Of a DNA stretch of 6,476 nt, positions 1 through 5,806 are shown piece by piece. The stretch's first letter is position 1, and each line of letters begins with the position of its first letter. The stretch covers positions 1-6,476 of the forward strand of contig VGSX01000209.1 in the NCBI GenBank assembly GCA_016874895.1, given 5' to 3'. Origin of the DNA: Deltaproteobacteria bacterium (GTDB lineage: Bacteria; Desulfobacterota; Desulfobaccia; Desulfobaccales; Desulfobaccaceae). A program made the translations under genes and the position numbers. The notes under the pieces were generated by a model that saw nothing but the letters and a program-made list of their open reading frames with translations, made no database searches and was not told the origin of the DNA.

Positions 1-421
1 AAAATAAGCCCAAAGGCCAGGCCAGGCTGAGTTCTTCCTCGGAGGGCTTGGCCTGTTTCAGGTTCCAGACCAGCCAGGCTCCCACTGCGGCGGGCATTTC
101 CACCTCTTGCTGGAGTCTTGCCCGGACGAATACCAAGAAATCCTCGAGGGCTGCGTGACCTTGAGCGTGCCAGGCCTCCAGCGCGGCCGCCACCGTATCG
201 CAGACCTGGGATTGGTCCGCCTCCGCCACCTGTACCGGGGCCAGCAGAAAGGTGACCCCGATACCGGCGGTCACAAAGAAAAAGTCCCATCTGCTCTGGG
301 GGACATTTTCCATTAATTTCGCCAATTCCGGGTATTGGTGGGTCAAAGGGGCGTATGCGGCGGTGGCCAGTTTCTGCACCGCCGGCATCAGGCGCCGGGC
401 CTGTTCTAATTGTGAGGGCAT
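1..421 (-). CDS. Unrecognised protein, N-terminal 140 residues (gene continues beyond the left edge)
   Basis: An open frame runs without a stop from ATG at 421-419 to the window edge, giving 140 codons plus one base. The start is MPSQLEQARR and the last visible residues are LSLAWPLGLF. A GGAAAGG ribosome binding site (427-433) lies 5 bases before the ATG, and a sigma70-like promoter lies further upstream, so this looks like a real gene starting its own transcript. I do not recognise the family. The visible part is mostly helical in character, with acidic and alanine-rich stretches. One hydrophobic stretch (about residues 46-63, FFFVTAGIGVTFLLAPV) could be a membrane segment or a buried core. 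There is no signal peptide at the N terminus and no catalytic motif that I can name. The GC-rich codon use matches the dap genes, so it appears native to this chromosome. Confidence 0.72.
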   Translation of the reverse strand, partial: MPSQLEQARRLMPAVQKLATAAYAPLTHQYPELAKLMENVPQSRWDFFFVTAGIGVTFLLAPVQVAEADQSQVCDTVAAALEAWHAQGHAALEDFLVFVRARLQQEVEMPAAVGAWLVWNLKQAKPSEEELSLAWPLGLF

Positions 422-461
422 AAATACCTTTCCGAAAATGAGTTATTGTGGGTGGTCAGCC

Positions 462-490
462 ATTATCTTCTTCACCCGGAAGCTTGTCAG
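462..490 (-). promoter_or_regulatory. Sigma70-like promoter for the unrecognised gene at 1-421
   Basis: On the minus strand a CTGACA -35 box (485-490) and a GATAAT -10 box (462-467) are separated by exactly 17 bases. Each hexamer matches the sigma70 consensus at five of six positions. The predicted transcript would start near base 455, leaving a leader of about 34 bases that contains the GGAAAGG ribosome binding site. The placement between the dapL stop and the next start codon suggests a new transcription unit downstream of the dap operon. The prediction is by motif only. Confidence 0.5.
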
Positions 491-537
491 TACTCCCCAT
501 CTCCCATCTGATTGCTATCATGTCATTACTCCCCACT

Positions 538-554
538 CCCCTCTCCCCCTTGGG
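538..554. repeat. Partial copy of the C-rich intergenic repeat
   Basis: The 17 bases CCCCTCTCCCCCTTGGG are identical to 603-619, 65 bases downstream. Here the right arm of the palindrome is missing: after TTGGG the sequence changes to CTTACCC. This looks like a truncated or decayed second copy of the repeat whose complete form follows. Confidence 0.5.
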
Positions 555-602
555 CTTACCCTTACTCACAATTTTTTATCTGCCTGATATCATATTACTT
601 AT

Positions 603-641
603 CCCCTCTCCCCCTTGGGGGAGAGGGTCAGGGTGAGGGGG
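603..641. repeat. REP-like C-rich palindromic intergenic repeat
   Basis: The arms CCCTCTCCCCC (604-614) and GGGGGAGAGGG (617-627) are perfectly complementary over 11 base pairs around a 2-base centre. They are followed by a G-rich tail, TCAGGGTGAGGGGG (628-641). From general knowledge, elements of the form CCCTCTCCC...GGGAGAGGG with a GGGTGAGGG tail recur between genes in many GC-rich bacteria. The hairpin lies 38 bases past the dapL stop. It could slow or end dapL transcription, or protect the mRNA 3' end, but no T run follows it on the minus strand, so I do not call it an intrinsic terminator. Confidence 0.6.
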
Positions 642-665
642 TTTGAAGTTAACCAGCGGATGTCC

Positions 666-1832
666 CTAACCCAGGCGGGCCAGGCGCGCCAGGGCCTCTT
701 CCAGCCGGGATCGGCTCACGGTGAGGGCCAACCGGACGTAACCCTCTCCGGGGGCGCCGAAGCCGTTACCTGGGGTGGTGACGATGCCGGCCTGTTCCAG
801 GAGCAGGGAAGTAAACTGGGCTGAACCGATGCCGGTGGGCGTAGCCAGCCAGACATAAAAGGTGGCTTTGGGGGCCTCCACCCGGTACCCCAGTTTTTGC
901 AGACCGGCAATCAGGGTATCCCGGCGTTCCTGGAGAATCCGGCAATTTTCCACGATGCAGGACTGATCCGAATCCAGGGCGGCAATACCGGCATATTGAA
1001 TGGCGTTAAATGCCCCGGAGTCGATGTTGCTTTTGATCTTCCCCAATCCCTCGATAACATCCGCCTGGCCCACGGCAAAACCCAACCGCCAGCCCGTCAT
1101 GTTGTAGGTTTTGGACAGGGAATGAAATTCGATACCCCCTTCCTTAGCGCCCGGCACCTGTAAAAAGCTGGGCGGGCGATAGCCGTCGTAGGCCATTTCC
1201 GTATAGGCCGCGTCATGCACCGCAATGATATGGTGCTCCCGGCAAAAGTCCGCGACCCGGGTGAAAAAATCCAGGTCGGCCACCGCGGCGGTGGGGTTAT
1301 TGGGGTAGTTGAAAAAAAACAGCTTGGCCTGCCGGGCTACTTCGCCGGAGATCTGCGTCAGGTCAGGTAAAAAGGAGTTTTCCGCCAGCAAAGGTAAAAA
1401 ATGCGTCTGGGCCCCGGCGAACATGGTGCCGATATGATACACCGGATAGGCCGGGCTGGTGGCCAAATTCACCTCGCCGGGGTTGTTGAAGGCCAGGGGG
1501 AGATGGGCGATGCCTTCTTTGGAGCCGATAAGGGTGACGACCTCCCGTTCCGGGTCCAAAGTGACGCCAAAACGGCACTGATACCAGCGGGCCACCGCCT
1601 CCCGGAAATCGTTCATGCCGGAATAGGACGGGTAGCGGTGGGTGCCGGGGTCCAGGACCGCTTGTTGCAGGGCTGCAATGATAAAATCCGGGGTGGGCAG
1701 ATCCGGGTCGCCCACCCCGAGGTCGATGATATCCACGCCCCGGGCCTTGACCTCATCCTTGACGCGGTCGATTTCCTTGAAGAGATAGGGGGGCAACTGT
1801 TTGAGCCGTTCGGCGAATTCAAAGACTGGCAT
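666..1832 (-). CDS. dapL: LL-diaminopimelate aminotransferase (DapL)
   Basis: This is a cytosolic, PLP-dependent fold-type I aminotransferase. It converts tetrahydrodipicolinate directly to LL-diaminopimelate with glutamate as amino donor, bypassing the succinyl or acetyl branch of lysine synthesis. Visible motifs (388-residue numbering) are IIDLGVGDPDLPTP near the N terminus, NYPNNPT (175-181), the PLP ring-nitrogen aspartate in DAAY (207-210), the Schiff-base lysine K241 in SLSKTYNMTGWR, and the carboxylate-binding arginine R367 in GYVRLALTVS. The length is typical of bacterial DapL. I chose ATG at 1832-1830 because AAAGGTG lies 9 bases upstream. A GTG at 1844 would add MHRS but falls inside that ribosome binding site. 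The gene begins 24 bases after the quinone reductase stop and is probably in the same operon. With dapA and dapB upstream, the DapL assignment is favoured over a generic aspartate aminotransferase. Confidence 0.92.
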   Translation of the reverse strand: MPVFEFAERLKQLPPYLFKEIDRVKDEVKARGVDIIDLGVGDPDLPTPDFIIAALQQAVLDPGTHRYPSYSGMNDFREAVARWYQCRFGVTLDPEREVVTLIGSKEGIAHLPLAFNNPGEVNLATSPAYPVYHIGTMFAGAQTHFLPLLAENSFLPDLTQISGEVARQAKLFFFNYPNNPTAAVADLDFFTRVADFCREHHIIAVHDAAYTEMAYDGYRPPSFLQVPGAKEGGIEFHSLSKTYNMTGWRLGFAVGQADVIEGLGKIKSNIDSGAFNAIQYAGIAALDSDQSCIVENCRILQERRDTLIAGLQKLGYRVEAPKATFYVWLATPTGIGSAQFTSLLLEQAGIVTTPGNGFGAPGEGYVRLALTVSRSRLEEALARLARLG

Positions 1833-1841
1833 AGACCGATG

Positions 1842-1848
1842 CACCTTT
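1842..1848 (-). promoter_or_regulatory. Ribosome binding site that decides the dapL start
   Basis: AAAGGTG on the minus strand lies 9 bases before the ATG at 1832. The longer in-frame alternative start, GTG at 1844-1842, overlaps this site and has no purine-rich element of its own, so the ATG is preferred. Confidence 0.6.
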
Positions 1849-1856
1849 CGAGATTG

Positions 1857-2453
1857 CTAAACTTTCGGGAAAAAAGCTTCCACGATAGTGGTAACTTGTT
1901 GGAGCCACTCCCGCCTCTGCTCCGGCGTACTGGTGACGACGATGGCAAAATTCTGCCGGAGAAAACGGGAGATGCCGCACAGCCGGAATATACAATTCTG
2001 CCAGATATTTTGCAGGGGATCGCCGAAATATTCCAGTTCCCGGAGGGGCGCCGTATTGGAAGTAGTAAAAACCAGGGCAGCTTCAGCCCGGAGCAGACCC
2101 TCGGGAACCCCTTCCCCGCGGTCCCCCTCTAAAAACCGGTAGGCTACCTCGGGGCGGAAAACCCGGTCGACCCAGCCCTTTAACAGGGCCGGGGGCTGGC
2201 CCCACCAGTTGGGATGAATCATGATAATCCCCTGGGCCAGGGCCAGCTCACGACAATAGTGCTGGATTTCCAGGGGTAAAACGGCGTCTTTACCCATTTC
2301 CGCGGCTTTCAGGACAGGGTCGAAATTCTCGGCATAAAGATCATGAAAAATTACTTCATGACCGCCGGCCTGCAGGGTTTGGAGCACGGTTTGGGCAATG
2401 GCGGCATTGAAACTTTTCGGATTAGGATGAGCGAGGACTACTAGTATTTTCAT
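1857..2453 (-). CDS. Flavodoxin-fold NAD(P)H:quinone oxidoreductase (Flavodoxin_2 / NQO1-KefF-like)
   Basis: A 198-residue protein of the flavodoxin-2 family, soluble flavoenzymes that reduce quinones or other acceptors by two electrons with NAD(P)H. The N-terminal strand and flavin phosphate loop are visible as ILVVLAHPNPKSFN (3-16). The family signature HPNWWGQPPALLKGWVDRVF (80-99) matches the WW...P..LKGW.DRV pattern of NQO1 and KefF-type proteins. TTSNT (130-134) fits a second flavin-contact loop. The length is typical. The frame is open further upstream (to 2564), but that part overlaps the FAH gene and is not flavodoxin-like, so ATG at 2453-2451, giving MKILVVLAHP, is the start, with GGTGG 6 bases upstream. 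It overlaps the end of the FAH gene by 32 bases, which suggests translational coupling. The physiological acceptor, and any link to lysine synthesis, cannot be read from the sequence. Confidence 0.85.
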   Translation of the reverse strand: MKILVVLAHPNPKSFNAAIAQTVLQTLQAGGHEVIFHDLYAENFDPVLKAAEMGKDAVLPLEIQHYCRELALAQGIIMIHPNWWGQPPALLKGWVDRVFRPEVAYRFLEGDRGEGVPEGLLRAEAALVFTTSNTAPLRELEYFGDPLQNIWQNCIFRLCGISRFLRQNFAIVVTSTPEQRREWLQQVTTIVEAFFPKV

Positions 2454-3210
2454 GGCTGACCACCGGATTGCGCAAGGAGCCGACACCCCCCAGACGGATT
2501 TCCACCACATCACCGGGCTGTAACGGCCCGACCCCGGAGGGGGTGCCGGTGGCGATGACATCACCGGGGAGCAGGGTCATAATATTAGAGATGAAATTCA
2601 CCAGGGTGGCCACCCCGAAAACCAGGTTGCCGGCATGGCTGTGCTGCCGGCGCTGGCCGTTGACGTAGGACTCGACGCTGACCTTATGGGGGTCGCCCGG
2701 ATCAGTTTCGATCCAGGGACCCAGGGGGCAGAAGGTGTCAAAACTCTTGGAGCGGGTGAACTGGCCGTCTTTTTTCTGCAGGTCCCGGGCGGTGACGTCG
2801 TTAACGCAGGTGTAACCCAAAATATAGTCATGGGCTTTGCTTTCCGGCACTTGATATGCTTTCCGGCCGATGACCAGCCCCAGTTCCGCCTCATAATCCA
2901 CCCGCCGGGATTGGGGCGGATAGACGATGGCCGCCTCCGGTCCGATGACCGAGGTGGAAGGCTTCATAAAAATCAAGGGCTCCTGGGGCAGGGCCAGGCG
3001 CATTTCTTCGGCGTGATCCCGGTAATTAAGCCCCAGGGCGATGATTTTGGAGGGTTCACAGGGGGCCAGGAGCTGGACCGCGTCCAGGGGCAGAGTCTGG
3101 CCTGACTGATTCAACCCCTCATAAGGCGGCGCCGCCAAAATCCGGACAGTCTCGCCAAAGAGAATACCGTAATGGGTTTTGTCTTTAAAAAGAAATCGAA
3201 TGATCTTCAT
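2422..3210 (-). CDS. Fumarylacetoacetate hydrolase family protein (FAHD1/HpcE-like)
   Basis: A 262-residue enzyme of the FAH superfamily, Mg/Mn-dependent enzymes acting on 2-oxo or 2-hydroxydienoate dicarboxylic acids (acylpyruvate hydrolase, oxaloacetate decarboxylase or tautomerase, HHDD isomerase). A short N-terminal domain (about 1-50) precedes the catalytic FAH domain. Visible motifs are GLNYRDHAEEM (60-70) with the lid H66/E69 pair, metal ligands E107 and E109 in YEAELGLVIG and D138 in NDVTARDLQ, K154 with SFDTFCPLGPW, and TGTPSGVG (221-228). The start ATG at 3210-3208 gives MKIIRFLFKD; no strong ribosome binding site is visible, and the 41 bases upstream are AT-rich at the edge of the RM cassette. 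The last 11 codons overlap the quinone reductase gene. The true substrate is uncertain. A tautomerase or acylpyruvase acting on pyruvate- or oxaloacetate-derived compounds would fit a pathway starting from aspartate semialdehyde and pyruvate, but that is inference. Confidence 0.88.
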   Translation of the reverse strand: MKIIRFLFKDKTHYGILFGETVRILAAPPYEGLNQSGQTLPLDAVQLLAPCEPSKIIALGLNYRDHAEEMRLALPQEPLIFMKPSTSVIGPEAAIVYPPQSRRVDYEAELGLVIGRKAYQVPESKAHDYILGYTCVNDVTARDLQKKDGQFTRSKSFDTFCPLGPWIETDPGDPHKVSVESYVNGQRRQHSHAGNLVFGVATLVNFISNIMTLLPGDVIATGTPSGVGPLQPGDVVEIRLGGVGSLRNPVVSHENTSSPRSS

Positions 3211-3251
3211 TAGGCTGATAAATCTATAATCATTGTGAAAATAAAAAATAA

Positions 3252-3983
3252 CTATTTTTCTAGCATTAAGGCTTTCTTTATCAATTTTTTAATAAAAGTG
3301 GGAATCTCTTGCCCTGCTTTGTTTGCAAAACTCTTTAGTTTTTCAAATTGATCCACTTCTTCCTTATTCCATAAAATATCAACACGTCGAATTTGAAGCA
3401 TCGAAACATGAGAATAATTTTCCGGATATGCCCAATAGCAAGTAATACAAATTTCTTTGTTCTTTAAATGTAGCCAATTTTCACAATGTTCGCAAGACCA
3501 TGATTTTGCTCTATTTGCTGAGGATGATAACAACATGAAATCCTCAGGATTAAGTTCAATTTTTTTGATATCTCCGCCAACTTCGTATGGTATCCGATGG
3601 TCTATCTGGAGTTCTCGCTCATTCATGATCTCGAGATAGATAAAACATTTGCATCCGTATTTATCGACGAGGTATTGTTTGATTTTTTTAGATAGGGCTG
3701 TCCTCCCGGAAAGCTTTCTATATCTATTTTTACCTAACTCACCAAAACGATAGGATGCTATTTTCCTACCATCAGTGCCCGTAACTCGAAAAGTCACTAT
3801 GGGTATTCCGTGTTCGCGCACATCCCTTATTGCCCTCGGAGGATGATTATACCCATATTTATCTTTTAGTTCTTCAGTCGTTATATATCCATATTGCAAT
3901 ATATGATCAATAACAGTTTTTGGGCGTTTTGCAGTAACAGACTTACAGAGTTCGATTAATTCTTCTGAATATTTACTATCCAA
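3252..3983 (-). CDS. HNH restriction endonuclease (putative type II)
   Basis: A 243-residue protein, probably the cleaving partner of the upstream methyltransferase. Residues about 20-66 look like a winged helix (TVIDHILQYGYITTEELKDK, then PPRAIRDVREHGIPI). The HNH core is ELQIDHRIPYEVGG (124-137), with catalytic D128/H129 and the later N157/R158 in SSANRAKSW. A zinc site is formed by C164, C167, C179 and C182 (CEHC, then CITC), followed by YWAYPENYSH. The C terminus (about 196-241) resembles a ribbon-helix-helix unit. The start is TTG at 3983-3981, overlapping the methyltransferase stop by 8 bases, with AGGA 5 bases upstream; the next in-frame ATG is codon 120, after much of the domain structure, so TTG is favoured. 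Codon use is AT-rich, unlike the dap genes. The recognition site is not readable from sequence. An HNH nicking enzyme or Mrr-like role is less likely given the adjacent methyltransferase. Confidence 0.82.
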   Translation of the reverse strand: MDSKYSEELIELCKSVTAKRPKTVIDHILQYGYITTEELKDKYGYNHPPRAIRDVREHGIPIVTFRVTGTDGRKIASYRFGELGKNRYRKLSGRTALSKKIKQYLVDKYGCKCFIYLEIMNERELQIDHRIPYEVGGDIKKIELNPEDFMLLSSSANRAKSWSCEHCENWLHLKNKEICITCYWAYPENYSHVSMLQIRRVDILWNKEEVDQFEKLKSFANKAGQEIPTFIKKLIKKALMLEK

Positions 3984-4899
3984 AGAAATCCTGTGGCTCC
4001 ATTAATAACATCTGTTGGTTGCTACGTCTTTTGTGAAAAGATGGTAGAGCTGACACTTCAACAGCTAAGTGAGGAGAAAGATAAAGAGACTCAACTGTAA
4101 CAACATCTCTTCCAAGTAAAGTTGCCTGTGTAGAACGTCCAGCTTCTAATTCAATCAGAGTTAGAGAGAGCGTATCTGGTAATATTTTCCCATAGCTTTT
4201 ATTACCGCTACGGCCATCATAGCTAACCAAGTAACGAATTTGACGATCATTTAATTCTATTAATGCGGTAATATATTCATTATGAGAAATACTAGAGAAA
4301 TAACGTAAGTCCTTTTCTCCACATACTCCCTGATAAGGGGGGTCCATATAAACAATATCGTCTTTATTAACATGAGATAAAACGTTTTTGTAATCGAATG
4401 AGGTGGTAATTGATTTACCTCTTAAAAGATATGAAAACCCTAAAAGTTGCTCTCGCATGGATTCTGGCCGTTTCCCTCTCCGTCTTTTGTCAGGACTTTG
4501 ATTAAAGCGACCATCTGTATTATATCTTACAGAACCTTTTACGCATCGCGAGAGCAAGTAAAGTAACAATTTTGGATCATTGGTCGTATTAAATTCCTCT
4601 CTAACTCGGTAATAATGTTCCAATGAATTCTGATGTTGCTGATTCCAAATATTTTCGTAGAAATCAGCAACTTCATTGGGGTTATTGATTATTAGTTCAA
4701 GTAAATTTGCGAGAGGTTTATTTAAATCATTTATCCAATAAGAAATGGCCTTCTCCCGTGCGGCACATGCTATTGAAATAGCTGCGGATCCAGCAAACGG
4801 TTCCACTAACCTTTTAAACTTATCTGGGAAATACCGAAGGATAATTGAGGCGAGATTCCTCTTGCTTCCCTGATATTGTATAGGGTGTGGAACTTTCAT
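3976..4899 (-). CDS. D12-class DNA adenine-N6 methyltransferase of a type II RM system
   Basis: A 307-residue S-adenosylmethionine-dependent methyltransferase of the MethyltransfD12 (alpha) class, which methylates adenine N6 and would protect host DNA from the adjacent endonuclease. Motif order fits the class: motif X QYQGSKR (8-14) and motif I VEPFAGSA (32-39) bind AdoMet, D58 in WINDLN fits motif II, and the catalytic DPPY (186-189) is in IVYMDPPYQG. The segment RYNTDGRFNQSPDKR (125-139) corresponds to the RxNxxGxFN region of Dam and DpnM relatives. A C-terminal stretch, STQATLLGRD (256-265) then ESLYLS (270-275), lies beyond the core. The start ATG at 4899-4897 places motif X close to the N terminus, as in the family; the ribosome binding site is weak (TGAG). 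It lies 55 bases after dapB and overlaps the endonuclease gene by 8 bases. Target specificity cannot be deduced here. Confidence 0.9.
   Translation of the reverse strand: MKVPHPIQYQGSKRNLASIILRYFPDKFKRLVEPFAGSAAISIACAAREKAISYWINDLNKPLANLLELIINNPNEVADFYENIWNQQHQNSLEHYYRVREEFNTTNDPKLLLYLLSRCVKGSVRYNTDGRFNQSPDKRRRGKRPESMREQLLGFSYLLRGKSITTSFDYKNVLSHVNKDDIVYMDPPYQGVCGEKDLRYFSSISHNEYITALIELNDRQIRYLVSYDGRSGNKSYGKILPDTLSLTLIELEAGRSTQATLLGRDVVTVESLYLSPHLAVEVSALPSFHKRRSNQQMLLMEPQDFFG
3989..3992 (-). promoter_or_regulatory. Ribosome binding site for the TTG start of the endonuclease
   Basis: AGGA on the minus strand lies 5 bases before the TTG at 3983 and sits inside the last codons of the methyltransferase. 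With the 8-base TTGGATAG overlap, it supports translational coupling. The weak start codon would help keep endonuclease levels below methyltransferase levels. Confidence 0.55.
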
Positions 4900-4924
4900 A
4901 CAATTCTCATATCATTTTTCTTTT

Positions 4925-4930
4925 TTTATA
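4925..4930 (-). promoter_or_regulatory. Possible -10 element upstream of the methyltransferase
   Basis: TATAAA on the minus strand (five of six to the sigma70 -10) lies in the AT-rich gap between dapB and the methyltransferase. It would give a start near 4918 and a leader of about 20 bases. The best-spaced -35 candidate (TTTAGG, 17 bases upstream) is poor. In such AT-rich DNA this match could be chance, but an own promoter would let the cassette make its methyltransferase independently of the dap operon. Confidence 0.25.
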
Positions 4931-4954
4931 ATTCTTATCCTATTAAACCTAAAC

Positions 4955-5752
4955 CTATTTCAGACCCAGGACATCCTGCATATCATACAAGCCCTGAGGC
5001 TGATTAACTATCCAGGCTGCGGCCCGCACTGCGCCCCGGGCGAAGTTGTCCCGGTTGTGGGCCCGGTGGATGATCTCCAAGCGTTCGCCGATGCCGCCGA
5101 AGATGACGGTGTGCTCCCCCACGATATCTCCGGCCCGGACGGTCTGGATGCCGATCTCGGCATCGGTGCGCTGGCCGATCATGCCCTTACGCTCATAGAC
5201 CCCCACCTGATCCAGGTCTCGTTCCAGGGCCGCGGCAATGACCTGGGCCAGTTTCATGGCGGTGCCGCTGGGGGCGTCCTTTTTCAGGCGGTGGTGGGCC
5301 TCCACGATTTCCACGTCATATCCGGAGCTGAGAATCTGGGCAATATCCGCCACCACCTTGAACATCAGGTTGACGCCGACGCTCATGTTGGGAGCCAAGA
5401 CCACCCGGGCGTGCTGGGCCGCTTCCATGATTTGCCCCATCTGGGGGGCGGAGAAGCCGGTGGTGCCGATGACCATGGCCTTGCCGGCCGCCTGTTTCAC
5501 GTTCTCCAGGGAAACCTCGGGGTGGGTGAAATCGATGAGCACATCTCCCTGGGGCAGGACTTCGGCCAGGCTGCCGGCTATGAGGATGCCTTTTTTAGGC
5601 AGGCCCACAACTTCTCCTATGTCCTGGTCCACTGCGGGATGCCCGGTTTTTTCAAAAGCCCCGGCCAGCACCAGACCCTGAGCCCCCTCCAACATATGAA
5701 TAATACGGCCGCCCATGCGCCCGGCCGCGCCGGCAACGATTACTTTGATCAT
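4955..5752 (-). CDS. dapB: 4-hydroxy-tetrahydrodipicolinate reductase (DapB)
   Basis: This enzyme reduces the DapA product to tetrahydrodipicolinate with NAD(P)H in the cytosol, the second committed step of lysine and diaminopimelate synthesis. The 265-residue length is normal for the family. The N-terminal Rossmann domain shows VAGAAGRMG (6-14), and DFTHPE (74-79) and IGTTGF (95-100) line the cofactor site. The catalytic and substrate-binding block EAHHRLKKDAPSGTA (151-165) carries H153 and K157, equivalent to E. coli H159 and K163. GEHTVIFGGIGERLEIIHRA (212-231) is the conserved C-terminal hinge segment. The start ATG at 5752-5750 gives MIKVIVAGAA, leaving a 54-base gap to dapA. The C terminus is complete (ending VLGLK), so the RM cassette downstream did not truncate it. 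Confidence 0.96.
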   Translation of the reverse strand: MIKVIVAGAAGRMGGRIIHMLEGAQGLVLAGAFEKTGHPAVDQDIGEVVGLPKKGILIAGSLAEVLPQGDVLIDFTHPEVSLENVKQAAGKAMVIGTTGFSAPQMGQIMEAAQHARVVLAPNMSVGVNLMFKVVADIAQILSSGYDVEIVEAHHRLKKDAPSGTAMKLAQVIAAALERDLDQVGVYERKGMIGQRTDAEIGIQTVRAGDIVGEHTVIFGGIGERLEIIHRAHNRDNFARGAVRAAAWIVNQPQGLYDMQDVLGLK

Positions 5753-5806
5753 GCTTGCACTCTCTGTAATGATGGTTTAATGGGATGCACCGTTTATCAT
5801 CACCTG

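Larger units (their letters stand above)
422..665. other. Intergenic region between dapL and the next gene, C/T-rich with repeats
   Basis: This 244-base gap has no convincing gene. It holds the promoter and ribosome binding site of the gene at 1-421, a run of C/T-rich blocks on the plus strand between 491 and 554, and the palindrome at 604-627. Two C-rich blocks near 491-505 (TACTCCCCATCTCCC) and 527-541 (TACTCCCCACTCCCC) are imperfect copies of each other. The short open frames here are low-complexity and overlap the repeats, so I do not call them. Confidence 0.6.
3211..4954. mobile_element. AT-rich restriction-modification cassette inserted in the dap operon (putative genomic islet)
   Basis: Between the dapB stop and the FAH start, the sequence changes sharply to AT-rich and carries only a methyltransferase and an endonuclease gene. 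A hand count of 4261-4320 gives 18/60 G+C, against 42/60 for 5221-5280 in dapB. The neighbouring genes are intact and co-directional, so the pair seems to have arrived as a unit without damage. I see no transposase, integrase, inverted terminal repeats or clear target-site duplication. A 6-base tandem AAACCT (4945-4956) lies at the dapB junction but has no match at the other end. Horizontal acquisition is inferred from composition and context; the exact edges are uncertain. Confidence 0.6.

Noticed and set aside
604..627. Intrinsic terminator after dapL
   Set aside because: The stem is strong, but no T run follows it on the minus strand (the next bases read GATAAGTAATAT). I call it a repeat instead.
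615..824. Plus-strand 69-codon open frame starting in the palindrome
   Set aside because: It begins within the repeat and runs antisense into dapL, with no ribosome binding site or domain.
1401..2132. 243-codon plus-strand open frame
   Set aside because: It is antisense to dapL and the quinone reductase, both of which have clear family motifs. Its translation shows no recognisable domain and is typical of GC-rich shadow frames.
2454..2564. Upstream extension of the quinone reductase gene to an ATG at 2564
   Set aside because: The extra 37 residues (MMSSPPAPPPG...) overlap the FAH coding sequence in another frame. The flavodoxin fold starts exactly at MKILVVLAHP.
3252..4899. Inferring the RM target from site avoidance within the cassette
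   Set aside because: Both CATG and GATC occur several times in the cassette, and a methylated host need not avoid them, so nothing can be concluded.
3211..4954. Transposon or integron ends flanking the RM pair
   Set aside because: I found no inverted terminal repeats, recombinase gene or matching direct repeats when comparing 3211-3251 with 4900-4954.
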